Below are positions 53,478-62,731 of a DNA stretch of 64,000 nucleotides, in pieces. The DNA lies in the NCBI RefSeq assembly GCF_900188355.1, contig NZ_FZNX01000002.1, positions 434,001-498,000 on the forward strand, read 5' to 3'. Within the stretch, counting starts at the first letter, position 1; each line of letters opens with the position of its first letter. Source of the stretch: Lutibacter flavus. Its GTDB lineage: Bacteria; Bacteroidota; Bacteroidia; Flavobacteriales; Flavobacteriaceae. The position numbers and the translations under genes were made by a program. The notes beneath the pieces are model-generated. The model did not search any database. It was not told the origin of the DNA and saw only the letters and a list, made by a program, of their open reading frames with translations.

Positions 53478-54938
53478 ATGAAAATTAAGCAACTTTCACT
53501 TCGAAATCGAATATTTTTAGCAATGATATTGTTAATATTGTTGGCATCTGTATTAATTGCAGCTGTTACAATATATCAATATAAGGAACAGACAGATGAA
53601 TACAACCAAGGTAGATTAGAGCGTAAAGAAGAATCTGTAAAAGCAGCAATTAATTATTGGTTAAATAGTGGAACCGGAAATACATTCCCTATAATTGAAG
53701 AAAATTTACCTTACATTTTTAGAGAAAAGATTTATGAAATTTCTGATATTGAAAAATTAGAAATTAATATTTATGACTTGTCTGGTAATATTGCCAAAAC
53801 TTCGCATTCCGGATTTGTTCAAAGCGATGCTTTAATTAAATTAAGTGATACAATTTTAAATAGTGTTGCCAATAATTTCGACCATCGATTTGTTAATACA
53901 AGAATAATTAATGATGTTAATTTACAATCTTCATATTCATATATTACAGATAACAAATTTAAGCCAATTGGAATATTGAATTTACAATATGTACAGGATA
54001 ATACAGCTCAAGATAAAGATTTGGAAGAGTTTTTAGTTAGGATGGCTTATGTTTATATGTTAATGTTTTTGTTGGCAATTGGCTTGGCTTATTTTATTTC
54101 TAGTTATATCACAAGAAATTTAAAAGCGATTACAGAAAAAATGAGTCGCACTAGATTAAATACTTCAAATGAAAAAATTATTTTAGGAAACGCAAGTTCA
54201 GAAATTTTTACACTTGTAAAAGCTTACAATAATATGGTTGATGAACTTGAAAAAAGTGCGGTAAAATTAGCAAAAGGAGAACGTGAGCAGGCTTGGCGGG
54301 AAATGGCAAAGCAAGTGGCACATGAAATTAAGAATCCACTTACTCCAATGCGACTTACAATTCAAAGTTTTCAACGAAAATTTGATGTAAATGATCCGGA
54401 TATTTATGATAAATTAAATGAATTTAGTAAAACCTTAATTCAGCAAATAGATACCATGAGTTCGATTGCTTCTGCATTTTCCAACTTCGCAAAAATGCCA
54501 AGTCAAAATCGTGAAGAATTAGAAGTAGTAGAGGTAATAAAACATGCGTTAGATATTTTTACGGAAGATTATATTTTTTATTTTCCGAAAAGTGAAAAAA
54601 TAATAGCCGAATTGGATAAAACACAACTTATAAGAGTGCTAACTAATTTGGTGAAAAATGCGACACAAGCATTGGTTGATGTCGAAAATAAAAAAATTGA
54701 GGTGTCTGTATGTGAGGATAATGGCAATGTTGAAATTATTGTTGCAGATAATGGAAAAGGAATTTCTGAAGAGGATAAAGACAAAATATTTGAGCCTAAA
54801 TTCACAACTAAATCTAGTGGGATGGGACTAGGTTTGCCAATGGTGAAGAATATTGTTGAAGCTTATAACGGAACAATAACTTTTACAACACAACATAATA
54901 AAGGAACAGTTTTTAAAGTAGTATTACCTAAAAAATAA
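53478..54938 (+). CDS. Sensor histidine kinase, NtrY-like
   Basis: 486 aa. Two transmembrane helices (about 12-32 and 188-210) enclose a periplasmic sensor region (about 35-185); a HAMP domain follows (about 207-258), then HisKA with His282 (VAHEIKNPLTPMRLT) and HATPase_c (NLVKNATQAL; ADNGKGI; GMGLGLPMVKNI). It autophosphorylates and passes phosphate to a response regulator. No regulator gene is adjacent, so it is an orphan here. Confidence 0.94.
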   Translation: MKIKQLSLRNRIFLAMILLILLASVLIAAVTIYQYKEQTDEYNQGRLERKEESVKAAINYWLNSGTGNTFPIIEENLPYIFREKIYEISDIEKLEINIYDLSGNIAKTSHSGFVQSDALIKLSDTILNSVANNFDHRFVNTRIINDVNLQSSYSYITDNKFKPIGILNLQYVQDNTAQDKDLEEFLVRMAYVYMLMFLLAIGLAYFISSYITRNLKAITEKMSRTRLNTSNEKIILGNASSEIFTLVKAYNNMVDELEKSAVKLAKGEREQAWREMAKQVAHEIKNPLTPMRLTIQSFQRKFDVNDPDIYDKLNEFSKTLIQQIDTMSSIASAFSNFAKMPSQNREELEVVEVIKHALDIFTEDYIFYFPKSEKIIAELDKTQLIRVLTNLVKNATQALVDVENKKIEVSVCEDNGNVEIIVADNGKGISEEDKDKIFEPKFTTKSSGMGLGLPMVKNIVEAYNGTITFTTQHNKGTVFKVVLPKK

Positions 54939-54942
54939 AAAT

Positions 54943-55719
54943 ATGGATTTCGAAAATATACTAATTAAGGAAAAGGGAAATTTAGCAATATTAACAATTA
55001 ATAGACCTTCAAAATTAAATGCGCTAAATAAGAATACAATTGAAGAATTACATCGAGCATTTAAAATGTTGAATGAAAATAAAACTATTAAAGTAATTAT
55101 AATTACTGGTAGTGGAGAAAAAGCTTTTGTTGCTGGTGCCGATATTTCTGAATTTGCAAATTTTAATGTTGAAGAAGGTACAGAATTGGCTAGAAAAGGG
55201 CAAGAAATATTATTTGATTTTGTTCAAAATTTAGGCACACCCGTTATTGCTGCTGTAAATGGTTTTGCTTTAGGAGGAGGATTGGAATTGGCAATGGCAG
55301 CGCATTTTAGAGTTGCAAGTTCTAATGCCAAAATGGGATTGCCAGAAGTTAGTTTAGGCGTTATTCCTGGTTATGGCGGTACTCAACGCTTGCCGCAATT
55401 GGTAGGTAAAGGAAAAGCAATGGAAATGATAATGACTGCAGGAATGATTTCTGCTGAAGAAGCCAAAGACTGGGGATTGGTAAACTATGTTGTTGAACAA
55501 GAAGAGTTATTACCGTTATGCGAAAAATTAGCTATAAAAATTATGCGAAATTCATCTGTAGCAATTGGTGCAGCAATAAAAGCAGTAAATGCAAATTATA
55601 CGAATTGTGTAAACGGTTTTAGTGTCGAAATTGAACAATTTGGAGTTAGCTTCGGAACCATTGATTTTGAAGAAGGTACAACTGCTTTTTTGGAAAAGCG
55701 TAAACCAAATTTTGAATAA
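54943..55719 (+). CDS. Enoyl-CoA hydratase/isomerase family protein
   Basis: 258 aa crotonase fold. Oxyanion-hole segments FVAGADISEF (about 65-74) and NGFALGGGLELAMA (about 104-117), and catalytic Glu region MGLPEVSLGVIPGYGGTQRL with both the expected glutamates positions. Hydrates enoyl-CoA in beta-oxidation or butanoate-type routes. It begins 4 bp after the kinase stop, so they may be co-transcribed. Confidence 0.93.
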   Translation: MDFENILIKEKGNLAILTINRPSKLNALNKNTIEELHRAFKMLNENKTIKVIIITGSGEKAFVAGADISEFANFNVEEGTELARKGQEILFDFVQNLGTPVIAAVNGFALGGGLELAMAAHFRVASSNAKMGLPEVSLGVIPGYGGTQRLPQLVGKGKAMEMIMTAGMISAEEAKDWGLVNYVVEQEELLPLCEKLAIKIMRNSSVAIGAAIKAVNANYTNCVNGFSVEIEQFGVSFGTIDFEEGTTAFLEKRKPNFE

Positions 55720-55762
55720 TATTTTGGGATAAAAAAGGTTATAATGTTACTCCAATTTTAAA

Positions 55763-56416
55763 TTAAGAGTTTCCATCCCATTCATTATAAAATTGCTGAA
55801 GAAAGGTTTCCATATAATTATGTCTATCTGCAGCGATTCGCTGCCCTGTTTTAGTATTCATTTTATCTTTTAGTAAAAGTAGCTTTTCATAAAAATGGTT
55901 TATAGTTGGAGCTTTAGATTTTTTGTACTCCTCTTTACTCATTGTTAAATTTGGAGTGATTTTTGGATTGTATAAAGGTCTGTTTTTAAAACCACCATAA
56001 TTAAAACAACGTGCAATTCCTACTGCTCCAATTGCATCTAGTCTATCTGCATCTTGTAAAACTTCTAGTTCTGGGGAGTTAAATTTTTGTTTAAAATTCC
56101 CTCCTTTATAAGAAATATTTGAAATGATATTTTCAATATGAATGATAACTTCATCAGGTACATTTTCATTTTCTAAAAATTCACGAGCAACTTTTGGCCC
56201 AATTGTTTCATCCCCTTTGTGAAATTTGGAATCTGCAATGTCATGTAATAAAGCACCTAATTCAACTATAAAAATATCAACGTTTTCATTTTTGGCAATT
56301 TGTTTTGCATTGTTCCAAACACGTAAAATATGAAACCAATCGTGGCCACCTTCAGCATCTTTTAAAGTTGATTTTACAAATTCTACTGTGTTGGATATTA
56401 TTTCTTTTTTATTCAT
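55763..56416 (-). CDS. HD domain phosphohydrolase
   Basis: 217 aa. HD-superfamily motif: H in GGHDWFHILRVW (about 24-27), HD pair in LLHDIADSKF (about 57-61), and D in LQDADRLDAIGAVGIAR (about 126). This is the YedJ/uncharacterised HD family; it probably hydrolyses a nucleotide or phosphate ester. Metal ligands are all present. Confidence 0.92.
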   Translation of the reverse strand: MNKKEIISNTVEFVKSTLKDAEGGHDWFHILRVWNNAKQIAKNENVDIFIVELGALLHDIADSKFHKGDETIGPKVAREFLENENVPDEVIIHIENIISNISYKGGNFKQKFNSPELEVLQDADRLDAIGAVGIARCFNYGGFKNRPLYNPKITPNLTMSKEEYKKSKAPTINHFYEKLLLLKDKMNTKTGQRIAADRHNYMETFLQQFYNEWDGNS

Positions 56417-56429
56417 TTTTTAAAAATAA

Positions 56430-56457
56430 AAAATCCGCTTTAATTAAAGCGGATTTT
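56430..56457. terminator. Terminator closing the sugar-degradation cluster
   Basis: Perfect stem AAAATCCGCTTT / AAAGCGGATTTT with a 4-nt loop, between the HD gene start and the last gene of the cluster. Confidence 0.88.
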
Positions 56458-56483
56458 AATTTAATTTTTTGTTTTAGGAAATA

Positions 56484-57230
56484 CTAAAGTTCTATTATTT
56501 TTATATTTCTAAATGAAACAGTATTACCGTGATCTTGAAGACCAATTTTACCTGTTTTATAAGTGCCAAAACCCGGCCAATCTTTAAATTTTGATTTAGA
56601 TATCATTGCATCCCATTCTTTACCGCTAACTTGAAAAGAAACAATTTCCTTATCATTCAACCAAATTTTACCAGCATTGGTTTTATGATTAATTTCAATA
56701 ATGCAAGTATTCCATTCACCTACTTTTTTAACTGCTTTTTCTGACGGTGCAATCATATCATACAACGCTCCAGATCTATGTGTTTCTTTTTCTTTGTCTG
56801 GATGATTTAGATCATCAAGAATCTGAATTTCAGGTCCGGTTTGATAAGGCACACTAAATTGTTCATCTTCAAAAACTCCATAGAAAATACCACTATTTCC
56901 GCCTTCAGAAATTTTCCAATCTATAGAAAGTTTAAAATTTGTATAATCATTATCCGTAACTAAATTATTAATTCCTCCATCTTTGTTTGGGTCTGGAGTA
57001 AAAACCATAGCTCCATCAATTATTTGCCATTCATCAGAAATAGTTTTGGTTTTATAATTGTGCCAACCATTAAAAGTTTTACCATCAAATAACGAAACCC
57101 ATTCTTCGGTTTCTGTTTGTTGGTTTTCTGAATTTTTTGAAGAATCGTCATCTTTTTTAAATAAGTATTTAGTTCCAAAAAAACCAATTGCAAAAACAAT
57201 TATAAACAGTATTATTTTTTTAAGATTCAT
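56484..57230 (-). CDS. DUF1080 (3-keto-disaccharide hydrolase-like) protein, membrane-anchored
   Basis: 248 aa. N-terminal helix (about 5-22, IILFIIVFAIGFFGTKYLF) without a lipobox Cys, then a DUF1080 concanavalin-like beta-sandwich (about 43-247: SLFDGKTFNGWHNY, EWQIIDGAMVF, GGNSGIFYGV, QDHGNTVSFRNIKI). DUF1080 proteins cleave 3-keto-glycosides in Bacteroides-type pathways (established for some members). Last gene of the cluster; 35 bp after a second DUF1080 gene. Confidence 0.9.
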   Translation of the reverse strand: MNLKKIILFIIVFAIGFFGTKYLFKKDDDSSKNSENQQTETEEWVSLFDGKTFNGWHNYKTKTISDEWQIIDGAMVFTPDPNKDGGINNLVTDNDYTNFKLSIDWKISEGGNSGIFYGVFEDEQFSVPYQTGPEIQILDDLNHPDKEKETHRSGALYDMIAPSEKAVKKVGEWNTCIIEINHKTNAGKIWLNDKEIVSFQVSGKEWDAMISKSKFKDWPGFGTYKTGKIGLQDHGNTVSFRNIKIIEL

Positions 57231-57265
57231 AATATCCTAATGTTTTTATTTTTAAAATTATTTGT

Positions 57266-58054
57266 TTATAGTTTTCTAATCCAAATATTTCTGTAACTAA
57301 CTTCACTATCATGGTCTTGCAAAGCAATTGGAGCATCACCGTGCGCATTATTTTTTGGCCAACCAATATATTCTGTTGTACCTTTTATTGTAACGTGATC
57401 TTGTACTAAAATACCATTATGTATAACAGTTATAGTAGCCGATTTTGTTTTAGTTCCATCCGCATTAAATTCAGGTGTGTGGTAAATAATATCATAAGTA
57501 TTCCATTCACCAGTCGGGGCAGACGCTTTAGCTAATGGGATAGATTGTTTGTATAAAGAACCTACTTGTCCGTTTACATAAGTATCATTATTGTTATTAT
57601 CTAAAACTTGAATTTCGTATCTGTTTTGAAGAAAAACACCACTATTTGCTCTATTTTGACCATCTCCTCGAATTTCTGAAGGTGATTTCCATTCAATATG
57701 TAGTTGAACACTTCCAAATGCTGTTTTAGTTTGAATATCTCCAGAGCCTCTATTTACAGTCATACTTCCATCCTCATTTATATTCCATTTTGCTGCTGTT
57801 GAATCTTTTGCACTTATCCATTCGTCAAGATTATTTCCGTCAAAAAGCACAATTGCATCAGAAGGTGCTGCATTATTTTTTGAAGGAATTACAATTGGAG
57901 GTTTTGGCTCCCAAATTTCAGTTTGTTCGGGTTTTGTAGGTTCTTGTTCATTAATTTCATCAATTAATATGGTATCAGTAGTTTCTTTTTTGATATCATT
58001 ATTACAAGAAATAATGAAGAGCATTAGAGCTAATAAAAAGATTATTTTTTTCAT
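57266..58054 (-). CDS. DUF1080 (3-keto-disaccharide hydrolase-like) lipoprotein
   Basis: 262 aa. A lipoprotein signal ends at Cys17 (LFIISC-NND). DUF1080 beta-sandwich (about 66-262: VLFDGNNLDEWIS, SGVFLQNRYEIQVLDN, GWPKNNAHGDAPIALQDHDSEVSYRNIWIRK). It is paralogous to the next gene but anchored differently (lipid against membrane helix). It is 12 bp after the isomerase stop, so co-transcribed. Confidence 0.92.
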   Translation of the reverse strand: MKKIIFLLALMLFIISCNNDIKKETTDTILIDEINEQEPTKPEQTEIWEPKPPIVIPSKNNAAPSDAIVLFDGNNLDEWISAKDSTAAKWNINEDGSMTVNRGSGDIQTKTAFGSVQLHIEWKSPSEIRGDGQNRANSGVFLQNRYEIQVLDNNNNDTYVNGQVGSLYKQSIPLAKASAPTGEWNTYDIIYHTPEFNADGTKTKSATITVIHNGILVQDHVTIKGTTEYIGWPKNNAHGDAPIALQDHDSEVSYRNIWIRKL

Positions 58055-58066
58055 AATTATGTGGAT

Positions 58067-59119
58067 TTAAATTCCCAATATTTTTTTAAGTTTTTCTTTA
58101 TCAACTTCAGCGCCTGCAAAGTCGTCAAAAGCTTTAGTAGTAGCTTCAATAATATGTTTTTGTATAAATGGAGCACCTTCCAAAGCTCCTTGTTCAGGAC
58201 TTTTTATACAACATTCCCATTCCATAACAGCCCAAACATCACAACCGTATTGAGTTAATTTTGAGAAAATTGTTTTAAAATCTATTTGTCCATCTCCTGG
58301 AGAGCGATATCTTCCAGCTCGATCTTTCCAGTCTTGATAACCACCAAATGTTCCACTTTTACCAGTTGAATTAAATTCAGCATCTTTTACATGAAACATT
58401 TTAATAAACTCGTGGTAATAATCTATGTACTGAATATAATCTAGTTGTTGTAAAACAAAATGACTAGGATCGTATAAAATATTTACTCTTTTATGATTGC
58501 CTGTTGCTTTTAAAAAGCGTTCAAAAGTTATACCATCGTGTAAATCCTCTCCAGGATGAATTTCATAACATACATCAACTCCATTTTCGTCAAATGTATT
58601 TAATATAGGAAGCCATCTTTTAGCTAATTCTTTAAACCCTAATTCAACCAAACCATCTGGTCGTTGTGGCCAAGGATGTGCAGTATGCCAAAGAAGCGCT
58701 CCAGAGAAAGTACCATGTACATTTAAACCAATATTTTTACTTGCTTTGGCGGCATTTTTAACCTGAGAAATAGCCCATTCTGTTCTTTTTTTAGGGTTGT
58801 TTTTATAATTGTCTGGAGCGAAATTATCGAACATAATATCATAAGCTGGATGCACAGCAACTAATTGCCCTTGTAAATGCGTGGATAGTTCAGTAATTTC
58901 AAGACCAAAAGATTCGACCGTTCCTTTTAATTCATCACAATACGTTTTACTTTCAGCGGCGGTTTCCAAGTTTATTAAACTTGTTTCCCAAGTAGGAATT
59001 TGTATTCCTTTATAGCCCAGATCAGCTGACCATTTGCATAAATTTTCTAAGTTATTAAATGGAGCTTCTGTACCCATAAATTGAGCTAAAAAAATTCCAG
59101 GTCCTTTTATCGTTTTCAT
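58067..59119 (-). CDS. Sugar phosphate isomerase/epimerase family protein (xylose isomerase-like TIM barrel)
   Basis: 350 aa, no signal peptide. AP_endonuc_2/xylose-isomerase-like TIM barrel with metal-ligand candidates E in DVCYEIHPGED, D/H in NILYDPSHF, H in FIKMFHVKDAEF and E in VMEWECC. Could isomerise, epimerise or eliminate a keto-sugar. It is cytosolic, next to Gfo/Idh/MocA and DUF1080 genes. Confidence 0.93.
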   Translation of the reverse strand: MKTIKGPGIFLAQFMGTEAPFNNLENLCKWSADLGYKGIQIPTWETSLINLETAAESKTYCDELKGTVESFGLEITELSTHLQGQLVAVHPAYDIMFDNFAPDNYKNNPKKRTEWAISQVKNAAKASKNIGLNVHGTFSGALLWHTAHPWPQRPDGLVELGFKELAKRWLPILNTFDENGVDVCYEIHPGEDLHDGITFERFLKATGNHKRVNILYDPSHFVLQQLDYIQYIDYYHEFIKMFHVKDAEFNSTGKSGTFGGYQDWKDRAGRYRSPGDGQIDFKTIFSKLTQYGCDVWAVMEWECCIKSPEQGALEGAPFIQKHIIEATTKAFDDFAGAEVDKEKLKKILGI

Positions 59120-59217
59120 GTGTCTATATTATTTTTTTTAATGGTCACATGCTGTTCGCAAATAATCATTTCCTTGTGTGATAAGTTTTTTAGCATGCTC
59201 GTTTCATATTTTAATTT

Positions 59218-60351
59218 TTAAAGTTGAACCCAGCTATTCCCATTTTTATGAGAATTTACACATTGTTCAATAAATTTCATACCTCGTACACCGTCATTCA
59301 TTACTGGAAATTCACTAGAATCATATGGTTCATTTCTAATCGCTTTTGCAACTCCAAGATAAATATTTGCCATAGAATCAAAAATTCCTTCAGGATGACC
59401 TGGTGGCAGTTTTGTTCCGTTTAAAGATAATTCAGAATTATATGAATGTCCTGGTTTGTAAACCTGCATAGGTTTATCTTCAGAAAGCAGATATAAAAAA
59501 TTAGGATTTTCTTGTTCCCATTTTAAACCTCCTTTTGTACCATAAATTTTAACTTGAAGTCCGTTTTCTTCACCAGTAGCAATTTGACTGGCTCGTATTA
59601 CCCCTTTCACATTTTCTGAATATCTTATTAATACAGTTCCGTCAATATCTAGTGTATTGTCTTCATATAAATAATTTAGATCTGCTAACAGAGATTTGAC
59701 TTCAAGTCCTGTTAGGTATTCAGCCATATTAAAAGCATGTGTTCCTATATCTCCAATGCAACAACTTATTCCACCTTTTTTTGGATCTAATCTCCAAATT
59801 GTATTTCGAAGGTTTTTGTCGTGGATAATTGTATTTATCCAACCTTGATAATATTGAATATCAACTTTTTGAATGGTTCCAATTTCACCGTTTTTAATCA
59901 TTTCACGCATTTGACGAACCATTGGATATCCAGTATAGGTATAGGTAACAGCAAATATTGTGTTGGATTTTTTAAGTGATTTTTCTAATATTTCAGCTTC
60001 TTCATAAGTTGTAGTTAATGGTTTTTCACAAATTACATGAAAACCATTTTCTATCAATTTTTTAGCCATTGGAAAATGTAAAAAATTTGGAGTAAGAACT
60101 GATACTACTTCAATTCTTTTATCTTTTGGTAGAGCAGTTTCTTTGGCTATAAAAGTGTCAAAATCAGGATAAATTCTTGAAGTATCTAAATCAATTTTTT
60201 TTGCAAAATTGATATTGTCTTCCCAAACAGGATTAAAAACAGCACCAACAATTTCGTAATTGTCATTCATAAAAGAGGCAATTCTATGTAAAACTCCTAT
60301 AAGAGAATCTCCACCGCCACCAATAATCCCTAATTTTATTTTTGAATTCAT
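59218..60351 (-). CDS. Gfo/Idh/MocA family oxidoreductase
   Basis: 377 aa. NAD(P)-binding GIIGGGG (8-14), CEKPL (about 107-111) with the catalytic Lys, and GDIGTHAFN (about 208). No signal peptide, so cytosolic. In known clusters such enzymes oxidise C3 of a glycoside or reduce the 3-keto product; the substrate here is unknown. It follows the MFS gene with a 1-bp gap. Confidence 0.94.
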   Translation of the reverse strand: MNSKIKLGIIGGGGDSLIGVLHRIASFMNDNYEIVGAVFNPVWEDNINFAKKIDLDTSRIYPDFDTFIAKETALPKDKRIEVVSVLTPNFLHFPMAKKLIENGFHVICEKPLTTTYEEAEILEKSLKKSNTIFAVTYTYTGYPMVRQMREMIKNGEIGTIQKVDIQYYQGWINTIIHDKNLRNTIWRLDPKKGGISCCIGDIGTHAFNMAEYLTGLEVKSLLADLNYLYEDNTLDIDGTVLIRYSENVKGVIRASQIATGEENGLQVKIYGTKGGLKWEQENPNFLYLLSEDKPMQVYKPGHSYNSELSLNGTKLPPGHPEGIFDSMANIYLGVAKAIRNEPYDSSEFPVMNDGVRGMKFIEQCVNSHKNGNSWVQL

Positions 60352-60352
60352 T

Positions 60353-61585
60353 TTATTGATCTTTATAAGTTACTTCTTCATTTTTGAAAAATATTGCAAA
60401 TAGAATCATTACAGCTAAAGCAAAAATTGCTGGGAACATCCAAATATTTTCCCAGTTGTGTGAATTTTCTGCAATTAAATAGGTGTCAGAAATTTTACCA
60501 GCAACCCAGAAACCTATTAACATTCCAACACCATAAGTTGCGAGTGTTATTAATCCTTGAGCGGCGCTTTTAAATTTTTCACCTGCTTTAGAATCTGTAT
60601 AAATTTGACCAGAAACAAAGAAGAAATCATAACAAATTCCGTGCAATGCAATACCAATTAAAAGCATAAACGATAACTCACCTGAATTCCCATAAGCAAA
60701 TAATACGTACCTAATTGCCCAGGCAATCATTCCAAATAACAATGTTTTTTTAAACCCGTATTTTTTAAAGAAAACAGGTAATAAAAGCATAAAAAGAACT
60801 TCTGAAATTTGACCAATTGTCATTTTTCCAGTTGGATTATTTACGCCAATTTCAGATAAAAACGGATTTGCGTTTTGATAATAGAATGCTAAAGGGATAC
60901 ATATTAGTACAGATGATAGAAAAAACACTAAAAAGTTTTTGTTTTTTAATAATTTTAAAGCATCCAAACCTAAAATATCTGAAATAGTAATTTTCTCATC
61001 TTTAGAAGCTTTAGGTGGTGTTTTTGGTAAGGCAAAGCTAAAAACCCCAAGAATTGCAGATGCAATTGCCGTCATTAAAAAAGTGTTTTGTAATAAACCA
61101 CTTTTTAAACCTTCCGCTGAATCCCAATGAAATAAATAACTTATAGCTAAACCAGCTACAATCCAACCAATTGTTCCCCAAACTCTTATGTAAGAAAATT
61201 CTTTTGCAGGATCCTTCATTTGATTAAATGACACTGAATTCACCAGAGCAAGTGTTGGCATATAGGCAATCATATATCCTAAAACGTAAGGGTAAAACAC
61301 GTTAAAATCGGTGGTTTTCGACATTTGAAACATTAAAATTGCACCAATAATATGCAACACACCCAATATTTTTTCGGCATTAAAAAATCGATCAGCAATC
61401 AAACCAATTATAAATGGTGCAATTATAGCGCCCCAGGATTGTGTGGAATATGCCATTCCCGTTTCTGCTCCAGTTGCATTTAAATTGTTACCTAAAAAAG
61501 TTCCTAGTGTTACAAACCATCCACCCCAGATAAAAAACTCAAGGAACATCATTATGGATAATTTAATTTGTGTTGATTTATTCAT
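60353..61585 (-). CDS. MFS transporter, nucleoside:H+ symporter-like family
   Basis: 410 aa, twelve transmembrane helices. The N-terminus MNKSTQIKLSIMMFLEFFIWGGWFVTLGTFL is typical of the Nuc_H_symport/NupG-like family. In Bacteroidota such permeases commonly sit with sugar dehydrogenase/isomerase genes and probably carry sugars or glycosides rather than nucleosides. Its context supports that reading. Confidence 0.92.
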   Translation of the reverse strand: MNKSTQIKLSIMMFLEFFIWGGWFVTLGTFLGNNLNATGAETGMAYSTQSWGAIIAPFIIGLIADRFFNAEKILGVLHIIGAILMFQMSKTTDFNVFYPYVLGYMIAYMPTLALVNSVSFNQMKDPAKEFSYIRVWGTIGWIVAGLAISYLFHWDSAEGLKSGLLQNTFLMTAIASAILGVFSFALPKTPPKASKDEKITISDILGLDALKLLKNKNFLVFFLSSVLICIPLAFYYQNANPFLSEIGVNNPTGKMTIGQISEVLFMLLLPVFFKKYGFKKTLLFGMIAWAIRYVLFAYGNSGELSFMLLIGIALHGICYDFFFVSGQIYTDSKAGEKFKSAAQGLITLATYGVGMLIGFWVAGKISDTYLIAENSHNWENIWMFPAIFALAVMILFAIFFKNEEVTYKDQ

Positions 61586-61603
61586 GGTTGAAAAAAGTAT
61601 TAG

Positions 61604-62605
61604 TTAGTTTAGATTTTTTGTTGCGTTTAATAATAAATTCTTAGTAGCAATAATACCATCAATTTCACCTAAACGACTGCCTTCATATTCTACTCCTATA
61701 AAACCATTATAACCTGCATCTTTTACTATTTTTAACATTTTACTGTAGTCTATAGTTGTTTCAATTCCATTTTCATCAAAATCATATGATTTGGCGCTTA
61801 CTGCTTTTGCTACAGGCATCATTTCTTTAACACCTTGGTATTTATCATATTCTTCAATACATGTTGCTCCCCAAAGTTCATCACCTTCACGCTTTAAACA
61901 AAAATTACCAAAATCTGGAAGTACTCCACAGTTAGAAGCATTTACAGCATGAATAACCTCAACAAGCAAGGCTGCATTTGAAGATAAATAACCATGGTTT
62001 TCTACAATAACATTTATGTTTTTTTCTTTAGCATAAGTAGCTAATTTTGAAAGGCCATCAGCAGCAGTTTTTTTCCAAACTTCAGGATCATTTGTTCCGA
62101 ATAGGTTTACTCTTATTGAATGACAACCTAAAAACTGAGCCGCATCAACCCATTTTTTATGATTTTCTACAGCCTCATTTCTTTTTTCTTCTTCCATAGC
62201 TGCTAAATCGCCCTCATTATCAACCATAATTAATAAATTTTGAACACCAAATGTTTCACTTTTTTCTTTTAAAGTGTTTAAAAGATCTGCCATAGCTGTT
62301 TTTGAATCAGGATTCTTTTTTAATTCTTCGGTGTATAATTGACTCACATATTCAATTCCTTCAAAACCTAGTTCGCTTGCTTTTTGAGCAAAATCTAATG
62401 GGCTCATTCTTCCTTCTAAAATTTCTTTATGGAGTGACCATTCAGCCAATGAGAGCTTAAAAAAAATTGAAGTATCTGCTTTTTTAATTTCTGAAACGTC
62501 TTCTACCGGTTTATTTTTTTTTGAGCTATTACATGAATATAATCCAAGTATTGCAAAAATTACTATTATTAAGGTCGTTTTAAAGGGGAATTGTTTGCGT
62601 ATCAT
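61604..62605 (-). CDS. Sugar isomerase/epimerase-like TIM-barrel lipoprotein
   Basis: 333 aa. A lipoprotein signal ends at Cys25 (LGLYSC-NSS). TIM-barrel body with FFKLSLAEWSLHKEILEG (about 48-65), 'VIVENHGYLSSNA' and 'GFIGVEYEGSR' and metal-ligand glutamates at both. It is the secreted paralogue of the 58067 enzyme. It is first in the structural run after AraC; the promoter carries the shared 33-bp element. The partition of two TIM barrels (exported and cytosolic) suggests different steps. Confidence 0.92.
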   Translation of the reverse strand: MIRKQFPFKTTLIIVIFAILGLYSCNSSKKNKPVEDVSEIKKADTSIFFKLSLAEWSLHKEILEGRMSPLDFAQKASELGFEGIEYVSQLYTEELKKNPDSKTAMADLLNTLKEKSETFGVQNLLIMVDNEGDLAAMEEEKRNEAVENHKKWVDAAQFLGCHSIRVNLFGTNDPEVWKKTAADGLSKLATYAKEKNINVIVENHGYLSSNAALLVEVIHAVNASNCGVLPDFGNFCLKREGDELWGATCIEEYDKYQGVKEMMPVAKAVSAKSYDFDENGIETTIDYSKMLKIVKDAGYNGFIGVEYEGSRLGEIDGIIATKNLLLNATKNLN

Positions 62606-62661
62606 ATTTTATAAATTGAAGTGAATCTGTTATGTGAAAGTAAAAAATCAAATCTTGAGTT

Positions 62662-62695
62662 TTGTTTATTTTTATTCAGTGAAAAAATTTGAACA
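62662..62695. promoter_or_regulatory. Shared 33-bp element upstream of the TIM-barrel lipoprotein gene
   Basis: Contains TGAAAAAATTTGAACA (62680-62695), identical to 63743-63758 near the AraC start, with similarity continuing for a further 17 bp (five mismatches). It lies 57-90 bp upstream of the gene start at 62605. Confidence 0.65.
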
Positions 62696-62731
62696 AAGTA
62701 TGTTATTTAATTTTGATAAATTTATTGCAAG

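Noticed and set aside
59116-59196. 26-codon minus-strand ORF in the gap between the Gfo/Idh/MocA gene and the TIM-barrel gene, with its TGA overlapping the ATG of the latter
   Set aside because: The overlap looks like translational coupling, but the peptide has no recognisable feature and an ORF of this size is expected by chance; not called as a gene.
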